Source of the DNA: Hyphobacterium sp. CCMP332
GTDB lineage: Bacteria; Bacteroidota; Bacteroidia; Cytophagales; CCMP332
Direction: 5' to 3'
Length of the DNA: 64,000 nucleotides
Assembly: GCA_014323545.1 (NCBI GenBank)
Contig: CP058647.1
Span: 1,342,001-1,406,000, forward strand
The notes beneath the pieces are model-generated. The model did not search any database, was not told where the DNA came from, and saw only the letters and a list, made by a program, of their open reading frames with translations. A program made the translations under genes and the position numbers. Shown here piece after piece: positions 54,860 to 62,489 of the stretch (its first letter is position 1; the number at the start of each line of letters is the position of its first letter).

Positions 54860-55767
54860 TAGATTGAATAAAAGCCCAGAATCAAAATGAAGACAAAGAG
54901 TGCAAACAAAAGATAAACTGATCCTATGCCAATCCCCGCATATGCATATCCCTTTCCTCTGAATTTCTGAGTGTTTTTTTTATGCTTCGACAAGCTATAA
55001 ACACCAAAAATGAATGACATTAAAGCCAAAAATGGAATAAATGCAATTAGTATAGCTGAGTTGTATGGCCCAAAAGCCAGAAGGGTTAAAAAAATTGAAA
55101 AAAAGCCACTCAAAAAGCTGAAAAACCCCAATTTTTCAATTTCCAGATTTTGTCTTTCTTTATTGCTAAGCAACTCTTCTGCAATAATAGTTTCGTTTTC
55201 CGGGTAATCCTCTTTCAAATTCTCTTTTGCTTTTTTTGCAGATTTTTCGGGGTGCACCCTATTGCTTGCAATGCCAAAAGCAATTGATCCCCCTACCAGA
55301 ATTAAAAACAATGAGGCAGATCCCAGAAAAACCGATACCACACTCGATATTCCCAATGCCCCCGCGATGAGTCCAAAAAGCCTTGAACGTCTTTTTTTCT
55401 TTTTGAAATCTTCAGCTTCATTAATGTTGATTGTATTGTTTGAATATGACAAGTAATCAGAATTATCCCATAGAAAAGAATTTGGCAATGGTTCGAAATT
55501 TTTCTTTGAAACACTAAAGTCCAGATCTGCAGTTTTATCCGCGCTATTCTCATAAATAGAAATCAAATCGCGGGTTTTGTCTCGTTTGATCCCCTCACTG
55601 TTTTTTAGACAAAGTATTGGTTCTTTTTCTGGAGTCTTAATCTCAGAACTATGATGACGGGTGTAATAGTCCCATGGCACATGATTAAATAAAGAGATAT
55701 TTTTTTGACAGGAACTGTATAAGGTCAAAAGAATAAACCCCAGGCTAATAATTATAAATCTCTTCAT
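54856..55767 (-). CDS. Predicted lipoprotein with C-terminal membrane helices
   Basis: 303 residues from ATG at 55767; the frame opens 12 codons earlier. The signal IIISLGFILLTLYSSC has a lipobox-like LYSSC with Cys near 20. A soluble part follows, then membrane segments at about 135-180 (LFGLIAGALGISSVVSVFLG) and 215-300 (GFFSFLSGFFSIFLTLLAFG to ALFVFILILGFYS). Gly-rich helices and RGKGYAYAGIGIGSVYLLFA resemble DUF4190-type proteins. Function unknown; the lipoprotein call is from sequence pattern only. Confidence 0.65.
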   Translation of the reverse strand: MKRFIIISLGFILLTLYSSCQKNISLFNHVPWDYYTRHHSSEIKTPEKEPILCLKNSEGIKRDKTRDLISIYENSADKTADLDFSVSKKNFEPLPNSFLWDNSDYLSYSNNTININEAEDFKKKKRRSRLFGLIAGALGISSVVSVFLGSASLFLILVGGSIAFGIASNRVHPEKSAKKAKENLKEDYPENETIIAEELLSNKERQNLEIEKLGFFSFLSGFFSIFLTLLAFGPYNSAILIAFIPFLALMSFIFGVYSLSKHKKNTQKFRGKGYAYAGIGIGSVYLLFALFVFILILGFYSIY

Positions 55768-55900
55768 GCTGTAGTCTAATACAAATCTAAGCTTGAATTC
55801 CATACTGTCGCTGAAAGAAAAGAATAATCTTCAAATAAAAATTAGATTGAAATCAATTCTTTAATACATTTGCAATCCCAAATTTCTAATGCCCAGGTGG

Positions 55901-55929
55901 ACCTCCTTCGTGCTATGCACTTCGGTGGT
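55901..55929. repeat. Imperfect palindrome upstream of tRNA-Leu
   Basis: GTGC and GCAC form a stem around TAT (55910-55920), and further out CC/GG and ACC/GGT pair around mismatches. It follows GCCCAGGTGG at 55891-55900, a copy of the first ten bases of the tRNA gene 104 bases downstream. Origin unknown. Confidence 0.5.
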
Positions 55930-55993
55930 TGAACGGAATTGTAAAGTTATAGTAATGACTATTGCTTGCAATTCGAAGCCTTGGCGAAGAATT

Positions 55994-56077
55994 GCCCAGG
56001 TGGCGGAATTGGTAGACGCGTTGGTCTCAAACACCAATGTCAGCAATGACGTGCCGGTTCGACTCCGGCCCTGGGTA
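55994..56077 (+). tRNA. tRNA-Leu (anticodon CAA)
   Basis: 84 bases fold as a class II tRNA. Acceptor GCCCAGG pairs with CCTGGGT (first pair G-U), the D arm is GGCGGAATTGGTAGACGC, and the anticodon stem TTGGT/ACCAA closes the loop CTCAAAC with anticodon CAA. A variable arm and a TTC-loop arm (GCCGGTTCGACTCCGGC) follow. CCA is not encoded. It reads UUG. Next to it lies a terminator and then decayed genes. Confidence 0.97.
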
Positions 56078-56081
56078 CTAG

Positions 56082-56117
56082 AAACCTCTTTTAGATTATT
56101 CTATTTGAGGTTTTTTT
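56082..56117 (+). terminator. Terminator after tRNA-Leu
   Basis: AAACCTC at 56082-56088 pairs with GAGGTTT at 56107-56113, with an inner AGA/TCT pairing, followed by a T run to 56117. It starts 4 bases after the tRNA. Confidence 0.85.
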
Positions 56118-56122
56118 GTGAA

Positions 56123-56149
56123 TTGACCCACAGGTTGACCCTCAAGGGT
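56123..56149. repeat. TTGACCC direct repeat plus short palindrome next to tRNA-Leu
   Basis: TTGACCC occurs at 56123-56129 and 56135-56141; the second copy runs into ACCCTCAAGGGT (56138-56149), with 5-base arms. It lies directly past the tRNA terminator, where integrative elements often leave attachment-site remnants. No integrase is visible, so the role is inference. Confidence 0.4.
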
Positions 56150-56243
56150 AGTGAAACATTGATTATTTCTCTAAGTAAATGATTGTTCAAATCAAATAGA
56201 GGGGTGTTTGTTTTGAATTGATCATTGATTCAATCGGTTTATT

Positions 56244-56771
56244 TCAGTTTAAACTAAAAACCATAATTGAAAGAAACTGAATAAGCGATATCACAATACC
56301 TAACATGAGTTTTGAACTCCATATTCTCTGCTTTATATCTCTATCAAGCTTTTCAGAGTAGTTGTTTAAAATGAACTTCCAGATATCGGTAATATTTGAT
56401 ATCGAATCATTCAAAATAATAAATTGTCTTTTAGTTGAATCTTCAAATATTATACCTTGATGGTCTCGCGCGCGATCTTTTGGATTATGTCTATTGAAAC
56501 CCTTTAGTTCATTTGTTGATAAGGATATTTTCCAAAAGCCGAGCTAAATGACTTCAATTATCCTTTTATCAGGAATTAAATTCCATTGTGGAGTTGACCA
56601 AATGGCAAAATACGATAAAATGTAAAGCGGAAGTATTGTAAAGCTAATCATCACTACAACTGCCATTTCAAAATCCTGCAGTAAAATTCTTATTAAAAGA
56701 AGATCAAAAGCAAATAAAAATAAAGCAAAAAATAGCAAAATTGCTGTTCTGATTTTTGCTTTTGTAGTCAA
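56244..56771 (-). pseudogene. Small membrane protein interrupted by an in-frame TAG
   Basis: One frame runs from ATG at 56771 to TGA at 56244-56246 (175 sense codons) and is broken once, by TAG at 56544-56546. Before the stop it encodes 75 residues with two helices (AILLFFALFLFAFDLLLIRI, then ISFTILPLYILSYFAIW). After it comes LGFWKISLSTNELKGFNRHN, a soluble part and a last helix LMLGIVISLIQFLSIMVFSL. The second half has no ATG before it, so it reads best as one gene with a nonsense codon. Family not recognised. Confidence 0.6.
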
Positions 56772-56936
56772 CCTTGTTTCTATTAAATCTTTTTAAAAAT
56801 TGGAGATGTTCGATCTATTCTTGTAATAATAATGAAACTCGCCTTCTTGCGAGCAGCCCTTCCTTAATACAATCAGTTTTCAATGTATCTACATTTTTTC
56901 GACAATTCTTGAAAAAATTTTTGTTTCATCAATTCG

Positions 56937-56944
56937 TATATTTG
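56937..56944 (+). promoter_or_regulatory. Candidate -7 promoter element for the antitoxin gene
   Basis: TATATTTG matches TAnnTTTG only 4 bases before the ATG at 56949, so the transcript would be leaderless or nearly so. Weak support. Confidence 0.3.
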
Positions 56945-56948
56945 AAAT

Positions 56949-57164
56949 ATGAGCTCAATTGTCATAAATCTAAAAGATAAAAGTAAATTTGATTTCATTT
57001 CAAAACTTCTTAAAAAGCTTGGCGTAAAGTCAAATGAACTTAGTGAAGAAGAAATGGAGGATATTGGATTGGGCATAATAATGAAAGAAGTTAAGTGCTG
57101 GGAAACTGTCTCCGATTCAGAAATTCTGAAAAAGCTAAATGGCAAATTAAACTTGTCTTTCTGA
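56949..57164 (+). CDS. Small antitoxin-like protein
   Basis: 71 residues: MSSIVINLKDKSKFDFISKL, then KLGVKSNELSEEEMEDIGLG and a short tail. Length, charge and the acidic ELSEEEMEDIG segment fit antitoxins that pair with RelE/ParE toxins in Bacteroidota. The clearest support is the next gene, a decayed RelE/ParE-type toxin that starts inside this gene's last codons. The antitoxin frame is intact. Confidence 0.7.
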   Translation: MSSIVINLKDKSKFDFISKLLKKLGVKSNELSEEEMEDIGLGIIMKEVKCWETVSDSEILKKLNGKLNLSF

Positions 57165-57410
57165 AAAGCTTCAGCAAAGATCTTGACAGGATCAATTCAT
57201 TAAAAGACAAACAGAGTATTTTAGATATCAAAGAAAAAGTCCGATGCTCAATGTTCTAACAAAATTACCGACATAAAAAAGTTAAAAGGATTTAATGATG
57301 CTTTTCGGCTGCGATCAGGAAATTAACGTATCGGAATCTTTATAGATAATGATTCTATCATCTTCGCCCGAGTGGCTCACAGAAAAAACATTTATAAAAT
57401 CTTTCCATGA
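57146..57410 (+). pseudogene. Decayed RelE/ParE-type toxin
   Basis: Translation in pieces gives IKLVFLKSFSKDLDRINSLK from an ATT at 57146, then a frame slip near 57243 (one extra base before GATGCTCAATG), then KITDIKKLKGFNDAFRLRSG. A TAA stands where the family has Tyr (GN-stop-RIGIFIDNDSIIFARV), and the end is HRKNIYKIFP before TGA at 57408. This is the full RelE/ParE mRNA-interferase-like fold with one frameshift, one nonsense codon and no ATG. It should be inactive. Confidence 0.75.
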
Positions 57411-57742
57411 TCCTCTCCATCACTCATCTAAAACTCAAATCTCCCTGGAAGATTTTTCCATTTATGGCAACTACGGCGAAAATCATAAAGCAGCTGGATA
57501 AAAGTGCAGTTGTAAATTTTAAGTCTAATTCCACACTACGCAATCACTACACCATGTCGCTCTGGAAGAATGAAAAGGATATGCGCGACTTTTATCGAAA
57601 CGGAGATCATGCTAAAGCAATGAAGAATGCAAAGAACATTGCCGCCGAAATCAAAACTATTCACTTTGAAGCAGATGCATTTTTGCCCTGGAAAAAAGCT
57701 AAAAAAGAGGTTGATGAGAAGGGGAAAAAATTGACTTATTAA
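57407..57742 (+). CDS. Small DUF3291-like/ABM-superfamily protein
   Basis: 111 residues: MILSITHLKLKSPWKIFPFM, HYTMSLWKNEKDMRDFYRNG near 47 and a basic tail. The HYTMSLW and NEKDMRDF words resemble DUF3291-type ferredoxin-like proteins distantly related to antibiotic monooxygenases. Its ATG overlaps the toxin remnant's stop. Function unknown. Confidence 0.6.
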   Translation: MILSITHLKLKSPWKIFPFMATTAKIIKQLDKSAVVNFKSNSTLRNHYTMSLWKNEKDMRDFYRNGDHAKAMKNAKNIAAEIKTIHFEADAFLPWKKAKKEVDEKGKKLTY

Positions 57743-57875
57743 TTATGAATTCTGTAGTCTGGAACTATTAATTGATTCATTAGTTCTAAACAGCATGTCA
57801 AGCGTATTATTTGATCAAAGTTCTTGAACCCATAAAGATGAATGAATCATTAACTCGCTCTTAAATTTCAGGGGA

Positions 57876-57894
57876 TTCCGGATTATATCCGGAA
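57876..57894. repeat. Perfect 8-bp inverted repeat
   Basis: TTCCGGAT and ATCCGGAA flank TAT, 8 bases past the stop of the minus-strand gene at 57903. On the reverse strand no T run follows, so it is a poor intrinsic terminator; it may stabilise a 3' end. Confidence 0.5.
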
Positions 57895-57902
57895 ATAGGT
57901 CT

Positions 57903-59291
57903 TTAATTTTCAATGATTAGTTTGCCTTGTATCATATCATTGTTCAATTCAAGCTCATAGATGTAGATACCTCTTCTGAGGTGAGAAATATCAACACTAT
58001 TTATTTTTGAATTTAATGAACTTTCAAATTCAAGAACTCCACTAAGATTGAATAATTTTAGGGTGTTAGTTGGTACTTGCACTAATTCGATATTCAAGTT
58101 TCCATTCGATGGATTTGGATAAAATTTCAGATCATTTCTCTCAGAATTTTGCAAAGAATTTGTGCTTTCAATAATCCTGGAAATTTTTCCATCGTACAAA
58201 CCGGCCACAAATACTTCTCCCTTATTGTCTTCACCAAAGGCCACAAAATAGTTTGAACTCGAAAAGGTACCGTGATTCGTCACATTGAAATTCCCATCCA
58301 GTGAGCTAATCCAACCGGGGCATATATCAGCGAAAAAATATCTACCATATAATCCGGGATATCTACTCCCGCGATAGACTACTCCTCCGGTAACGGAACA
58401 CCCGCCCGAATTATGAGCGTATTCATAAACCGGATCGGTCATTGTAGAATCCGGTGGGCAATTATTTAAATTATAAGAGCTGGTGCCTTCATAGCATCGC
58501 CAACCGTAATTTTCACCCCCCGTACTTGTAAAAGGCTGAAAATCAATTTCTTCTTTGGCGTCCTGCCCTACATCACCTATCCACAAATCGCCGGTTTGTC
58601 GGTCGAAACTCATCTTCCAGGGATTTCTCAATCCATAAGCCCATATTTCCTCCCTTACAAAGGTGCTCATGCCTACAAAAGGATTATCCGGTGGAATGCC
58701 ATAGGGCATGGCGGTGTTTAAGTTTATTCGCAGAATTTTACCCAATACTGTCGTAAGGTCCTGAGACCTGTTGCCGGGATCACCTGCGGAACCACCATCT
58801 CCTAATGCGACATATAAATAACCGTCCGGACCAAATGCTATGCTGCCTCCGTTGTGATTTGAATAGGGTTGAGGCTCATTTAGTATTGGAAATTCAGCGT
58901 TCGGATCTGCACTGTCGGGATCATTGCTCACTGGAAACAAAGAGATCTGCGTGCTTCCATCCAAAGCTGTATAGTGGACGATGAAATTTGGATTAGATGC
59001 AAAATCAGGAGGAAAAGCTATTCCCAAAAGTCCTTGTTCATTTCCGGTACTGTTTACCTGATTAGAAATATCCAGAAAAGGAGTGCTGTTTTTATTCCCA
59101 AGAGAATCAAGAATCCAGATTTTACCGGCCTGCTCTACGATAAACAAGCGCGAGTCATTTCCACCAGGACTTTGAATATCCACCGGACGGGTAAAACCGG
59201 TAGCAAAAGTTTCCAGATCGATGATTGGCTGAGAAAAAAGTGAAAAGTTGAAAGTTAATAGTGAAAAGGTAATGAGTAATAGCTTTTTCAT
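57903..59291 (-). CDS. Secreted PQQ-type sugar dehydrogenase-like protein, T9SS type A
   Basis: 462 residues. Signal KKLLLITFSLLTFNFSLFSQ, then a glucose/sorbosone dehydrogenase beta-propeller (FATGFTRPVDIQSPGGNDSR, HNGGSIAFGPDGYLYVALGD near 148, EIWAYGLRNPWKMSFDRQTG near 213). The tail has the T9SS type A pattern LKFYPNPSNGNLNIEL and RRGIYIYELELNN. Such enzymes oxidise sugars with PQQ and Ca2+; here export is predicted. Its ATG overlaps the previous gene's stop by 4 bases. Confidence 0.92.
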   Translation of the reverse strand: MKKLLLITFSLLTFNFSLFSQPIIDLETFATGFTRPVDIQSPGGNDSRLFIVEQAGKIWILDSLGNKNSTPFLDISNQVNSTGNEQGLLGIAFPPDFASNPNFIVHYTALDGSTQISLFPVSNDPDSADPNAEFPILNEPQPYSNHNGGSIAFGPDGYLYVALGDGGSAGDPGNRSQDLTTVLGKILRINLNTAMPYGIPPDNPFVGMSTFVREEIWAYGLRNPWKMSFDRQTGDLWIGDVGQDAKEEIDFQPFTSTGGENYGWRCYEGTSSYNLNNCPPDSTMTDPVYEYAHNSGGCSVTGGVVYRGSRYPGLYGRYFFADICPGWISSLDGNFNVTNHGTFSSSNYFVAFGEDNKGEVFVAGLYDGKISRIIESTNSLQNSERNDLKFYPNPSNGNLNIELVQVPTNTLKLFNLSGVLEFESSLNSKINSVDISHLRRGIYIYELELNNDMIQGKLIIEN

Positions 59292-60193
59292 TCGATGATT
59301 AGTTTGTTACGGTGAAATTGTCCTTCACTTTCTATTTCGTAGATGTACATGCCAGGTTCGAGATTTGAGACATCGAGTGTTTGGGATTCTTTCGTTATTT
59401 GGGTTCGAATCTGAAGATTTCCCTGAAGGTCGAAAAGTTGAACGTTGAAAGTTTGAAATGAAAAGTTAGGTATTGAGATATTAATCTGGGCTGATGCAGG
59501 GTTGGGGAAAAGTCGAATTTCATTAGCTAATTCTAAATATTCAATCACACTGAAAAGATTCCAAAGTGAATCACAAGGATATGAGACCAAACTTGTATCA
59601 ATCTGAGAATCAGAATAGCACCGCATTCCTGCCCCTGCTTCCAGAATCATTCCAAATCTTGGATAAAACCAAAAAAAGCTGCCAATGCGATCCATATAAT
59701 AGGTGCCAAACAATAGGTCAGAATGAAAATAGTATTTGTTCAGCAATTGCCCATCTAGGTTTTGATGGGAAACAGAGTCGATAACCATGTTATAAGTGGT
59801 ATCAGTAGCCTGACTATTTTCTAAAAAAGATGGATAGTCCAAAACAAGTGAATCACCGGTATTGACATTAAAAATGTAAGTCACAAGAAATTTCTGATTT
59901 ACAGGACTCCACATGAATACCGTATCATTCTCCTCATAAACAAACATTGAAGGATAAGTATAAGTGTTCGATATATTGTTATGCCAGGTATGATTTGCTA
60001 TTAACTTATGACATGTTTTTCCATTAATAATGCTATCGCTTACACTTTGAACATGAACATAAGAACAAACCTGAGGACAAGGCCCTCCATGATTACCGTC
60101 AAAATACCATTCGGAGCCCAGCTGACCAAAATCTTGACTAAGTGAAAAGTGAAAAATTAAAAGAGAGAAGTTGAATAGTAGAATTTTCTTCAT
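59288..60193 (-). CDS. Secreted T9SS type A protein, tandem copy A
   Basis: 301 residues. Signal KKILLFNFSLLIFHFSLSQ. The middle is beta-rich and not recognised (GSEWYFDGNHGGPC, INGKTCHKLIANHTWHNN). The tail is a T9SS type A sorting domain: IRLFPNPASAQINISI and LEPGMYIYEIESEGQFHRNK. It resembles the next gene along its length. The last bases of its 3' end share a 30-base exact match with that gene. Overlaps both neighbours by 4 bases. Confidence 0.85.
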   Translation of the reverse strand: MKKILLFNFSLLIFHFSLSQDFGQLGSEWYFDGNHGGPCPQVCSYVHVQSVSDSIINGKTCHKLIANHTWHNNISNTYTYPSMFVYEENDTVFMWSPVNQKFLVTYIFNVNTGDSLVLDYPSFLENSQATDTTYNMVIDSVSHQNLDGQLLNKYYFHSDLLFGTYYMDRIGSFFWFYPRFGMILEAGAGMRCYSDSQIDTSLVSYPCDSLWNLFSVIEYLELANEIRLFPNPASAQINISIPNFSFQTFNVQLFDLQGNLQIRTQITKESQTLDVSNLEPGMYIYEIESEGQFHRNKLIIE

Positions 60194-61101
60194 TCGATAA
60201 GTAGTTTGTTGCGGTAGAATTGTCTTTCACTTTCTATTTCGTAGATGTACATGCCGGGCTTGAGATCGGAAACGTCAAAGTTTGAACTCGGATTACTCAT
60301 TCGGAATTCTTTCAACAAGGCCCTATGAATATCGAACATGCGAAAGATCAGCTCATCAGAATTCTCAATTTCAGATCGAATGGTAATAGTATTTTGTGCA
60401 GGATTTGGATAAATACTTAATAATCCTGGATCTAGCACATTATCTAATCCCACATTTGAGACTGTTGTATCACAATCCAGATTAAACCCAGGGCTTTTAT
60501 AAAAACCTAAAACAGAATCTTCGTAACACCTCAACCCCGATGGTCCGCTACTAAAATCATCATATCCATACCAGGTAACCTCTCCGCCACTTATTCTTTC
60601 AATTGCAAAGGTTCCAAATTCTCCAATACCAACAACACAAGAATTCATAGGTTGTGCCTGATATGTTTTCAATGTATCAGAACCTAATATGATTTCAGAT
60701 GTATTGTAAATTATAATATAATAGTCAACCAAATTCATACTCGGGCATTCGGCATACTGAAATTGAGGAAAAAAAATGGTGTCTCCTATTTGTTTTGAGA
60801 AATCGTACATTAAATGCCAATTTGATTGATTAGTATATTGATAGTAATAAACCTTGCCATTTTCCTCATAGCGATAGGAACTGAAGCTTTGTGAGCCAAT
60901 CAAATTAATTTTTTTACAGCTTTTACCTAAGATCATAGTATCCTTCTCTACTTCAAAATACTTTGGATAATTCCCATAATATGGACCAGTGCTCCAGTAC
61001 CATTCATAAGTCCACTTCGCACCAACCGGAAACCACTCCTGACTAAGTGAAAAGTTGAAAGTGTAAAGTGAAAGGAAAAATAGTATTAACAGTTTTTTCA
61101 T
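60190..61101 (-). CDS. Secreted T9SS type A protein, tandem copy B
   Basis: 303 residues from ATG at 61101, chosen because the paralogues begin MKK; a Met four codons earlier (61113) is also open. Signal KKLLILFFLSLYTFNFSLSQ, then EWFPVGAKWTYEWYWSTGPY and ILGKSCKKINLIGS, parallel to copy A. Tail LLSIYPNPAQNTITIRSE and LKPGMYIYEIESERQFYRNK. First gene of the three-gene T9SS run. Function unknown. Confidence 0.85.
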   Translation of the reverse strand: MKKLLILFFLSLYTFNFSLSQEWFPVGAKWTYEWYWSTGPYYGNYPKYFEVEKDTMILGKSCKKINLIGSQSFSSYRYEENGKVYYYQYTNQSNWHLMYDFSKQIGDTIFFPQFQYAECPSMNLVDYYIIIYNTSEIILGSDTLKTYQAQPMNSCVVGIGEFGTFAIERISGGEVTWYGYDDFSSGPSGLRCYEDSVLGFYKSPGFNLDCDTTVSNVGLDNVLDPGLLSIYPNPAQNTITIRSEIENSDELIFRMFDIHRALLKEFRMSNPSSNFDVSDLKPGMYIYEIESERQFYRNKLLIE

Positions 61102-61297
61102 GCAATAAACCATGGTATTTCTATAATAAATATATAAAAATTATCCATGACATTTTTATTGAAATTTGATTAATACCATTATCTAATTGATTCATTTCAG
61201 TACTAACTGATATAAATCAATATAAACTCTCACACAGTGCATTTGCCGCTTAAAATATTTGACCTAAACTTATTTTCCGCATCAAAGTATCAATGTC

Positions 61298-62425
61298 ATG
61301 ACTAATAAAGCACAAGACCTCGCCGGGCCAGGAATAAGTACTTATGAAGAAGTATCCAAAATCCTACCCAATAATTATTCAGTTGCTCTGCCGCCTCTGA
61401 AACGTATGGAGGCATTATATATGATCAAAGATTATATCGAAAAAGGCATGGCGGAAGCGCTCAATCTCCAAATGGTGCAGGTGCCGCTAATTGTAACTAA
61501 AGACAGCGGGGTTAATGATTATCTTGATCGCGATGGCTCAAGGACACCCGTGGAATTTCCGGCGGGTCTGGGTCTGCCAAAACGATTGGAAGCACAGGTG
61601 GTACAAGCTGCCACCAAATGGAAAAGAATGGCTTTGAAACAATTTGATTGTCCCGTAGGCTCCGGAATTAATACAGATATGAGAGCCATCCGCAAAGACT
61701 ATTTCCTTGATCATGATCACTCATCTTACGTGGACCAATGGGACTGGGAAAAACGCATCACTGAAAAGGAAAGAAATCTTGAATACCTGAAAGACACAGT
61801 TAGAAAAATATGGAAAGTACTCCGCGGCGCGGGTATGATGGCCAGGGAAAAATTTCCTGAACTAAGTAATCCTAAATTCCCCGAATTTCCCGAAGAAATC
61901 AAATTCTTCCACGCAGAGGAAATCCTCGAAATGTATCCTGACCTTCCAAGGAAACAAAGAGAAACTAAACTGGTGCAAGAATATCCCGCGGTATTTATTA
62001 TTGGTATCGGCTGGGTTCTTAAAGACGGTTATCCGCATGAAATGCGAGCTGCCGATTACGATGACTGGGTCAGCCCGACCATTGAGAAAAATGGAGAGAT
62101 GATGCACGGATTAAACGGTGATATTCTGGTATGGAATCCTGTGACCCAAAGACGGCATGAATTGACTTCTATGGGAGTAAGGGTCACCAAAGAAAGCATG
62201 AAAAAGCAGCTTGAAATTTCAGGTCAGCTTGATTTTTTAAATCTCCCTTATCATCAGGCCATTTTAAACGATGAAATACCATTGAGTATCGGCGGTGGTA
62301 TTGGACAGGCCAGAACCTATATGTATTTATTGCGATGCGCACATCTTGGTGAAGTGACCGTGTCCATCTGGCCGGATCAATTGAAAAAAATCTGTGCCGA
62401 GAAGAATATTCATGTGCTTGAGTAA
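61298..62425 (+). CDS. asnA: Aspartate--ammonia ligase (asparagine synthetase A)
   Basis: 375 residues, slightly longer than the E. coli enzyme (330). AsnA makes asparagine from aspartate, ammonia and ATP. Class II synthetase-like core: MVQVPLIVTKDSGVNDYLDR near 65, GINTDMRAIRKDYFLDHDHS near 125 with the expected SYVDQWDWEK, and the GGGIGQARTYMYLLRCAHLG end near 330. Preceded by an AT-rich gap; no operator assigned. Confidence 0.95.
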   Translation: MTNKAQDLAGPGISTYEEVSKILPNNYSVALPPLKRMEALYMIKDYIEKGMAEALNLQMVQVPLIVTKDSGVNDYLDRDGSRTPVEFPAGLGLPKRLEAQVVQAATKWKRMALKQFDCPVGSGINTDMRAIRKDYFLDHDHSSYVDQWDWEKRITEKERNLEYLKDTVRKIWKVLRGAGMMAREKFPELSNPKFPEFPEEIKFFHAEEILEMYPDLPRKQRETKLVQEYPAVFIIGIGWVLKDGYPHEMRAADYDDWVSPTIEKNGEMMHGLNGDILVWNPVTQRRHELTSMGVRVTKESMKKQLEISGQLDFLNLPYHQAILNDEIPLSIGGGIGQARTYMYLLRCAHLGEVTVSIWPDQLKKICAEKNIHVLE

Positions 62426-62489
62426 GATGCAAAAATTGGCCTGTGAATTAAAAAAGAAATCATCATATTTAATACCTGAATTTATAAGC

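Noticed and set aside
55889-56182. 97-codon open frame across tRNA-Leu
   Set aside because: It runs through the whole tRNA and its terminator, so it is not a protein gene.
61112-61179. ATGGTATT and AATACCAT as an operator between the T9SS run and asnA
   Set aside because: Eight-base arms about 52 bases apart in AT-rich DNA are expected by chance, and one overlaps a start codon.
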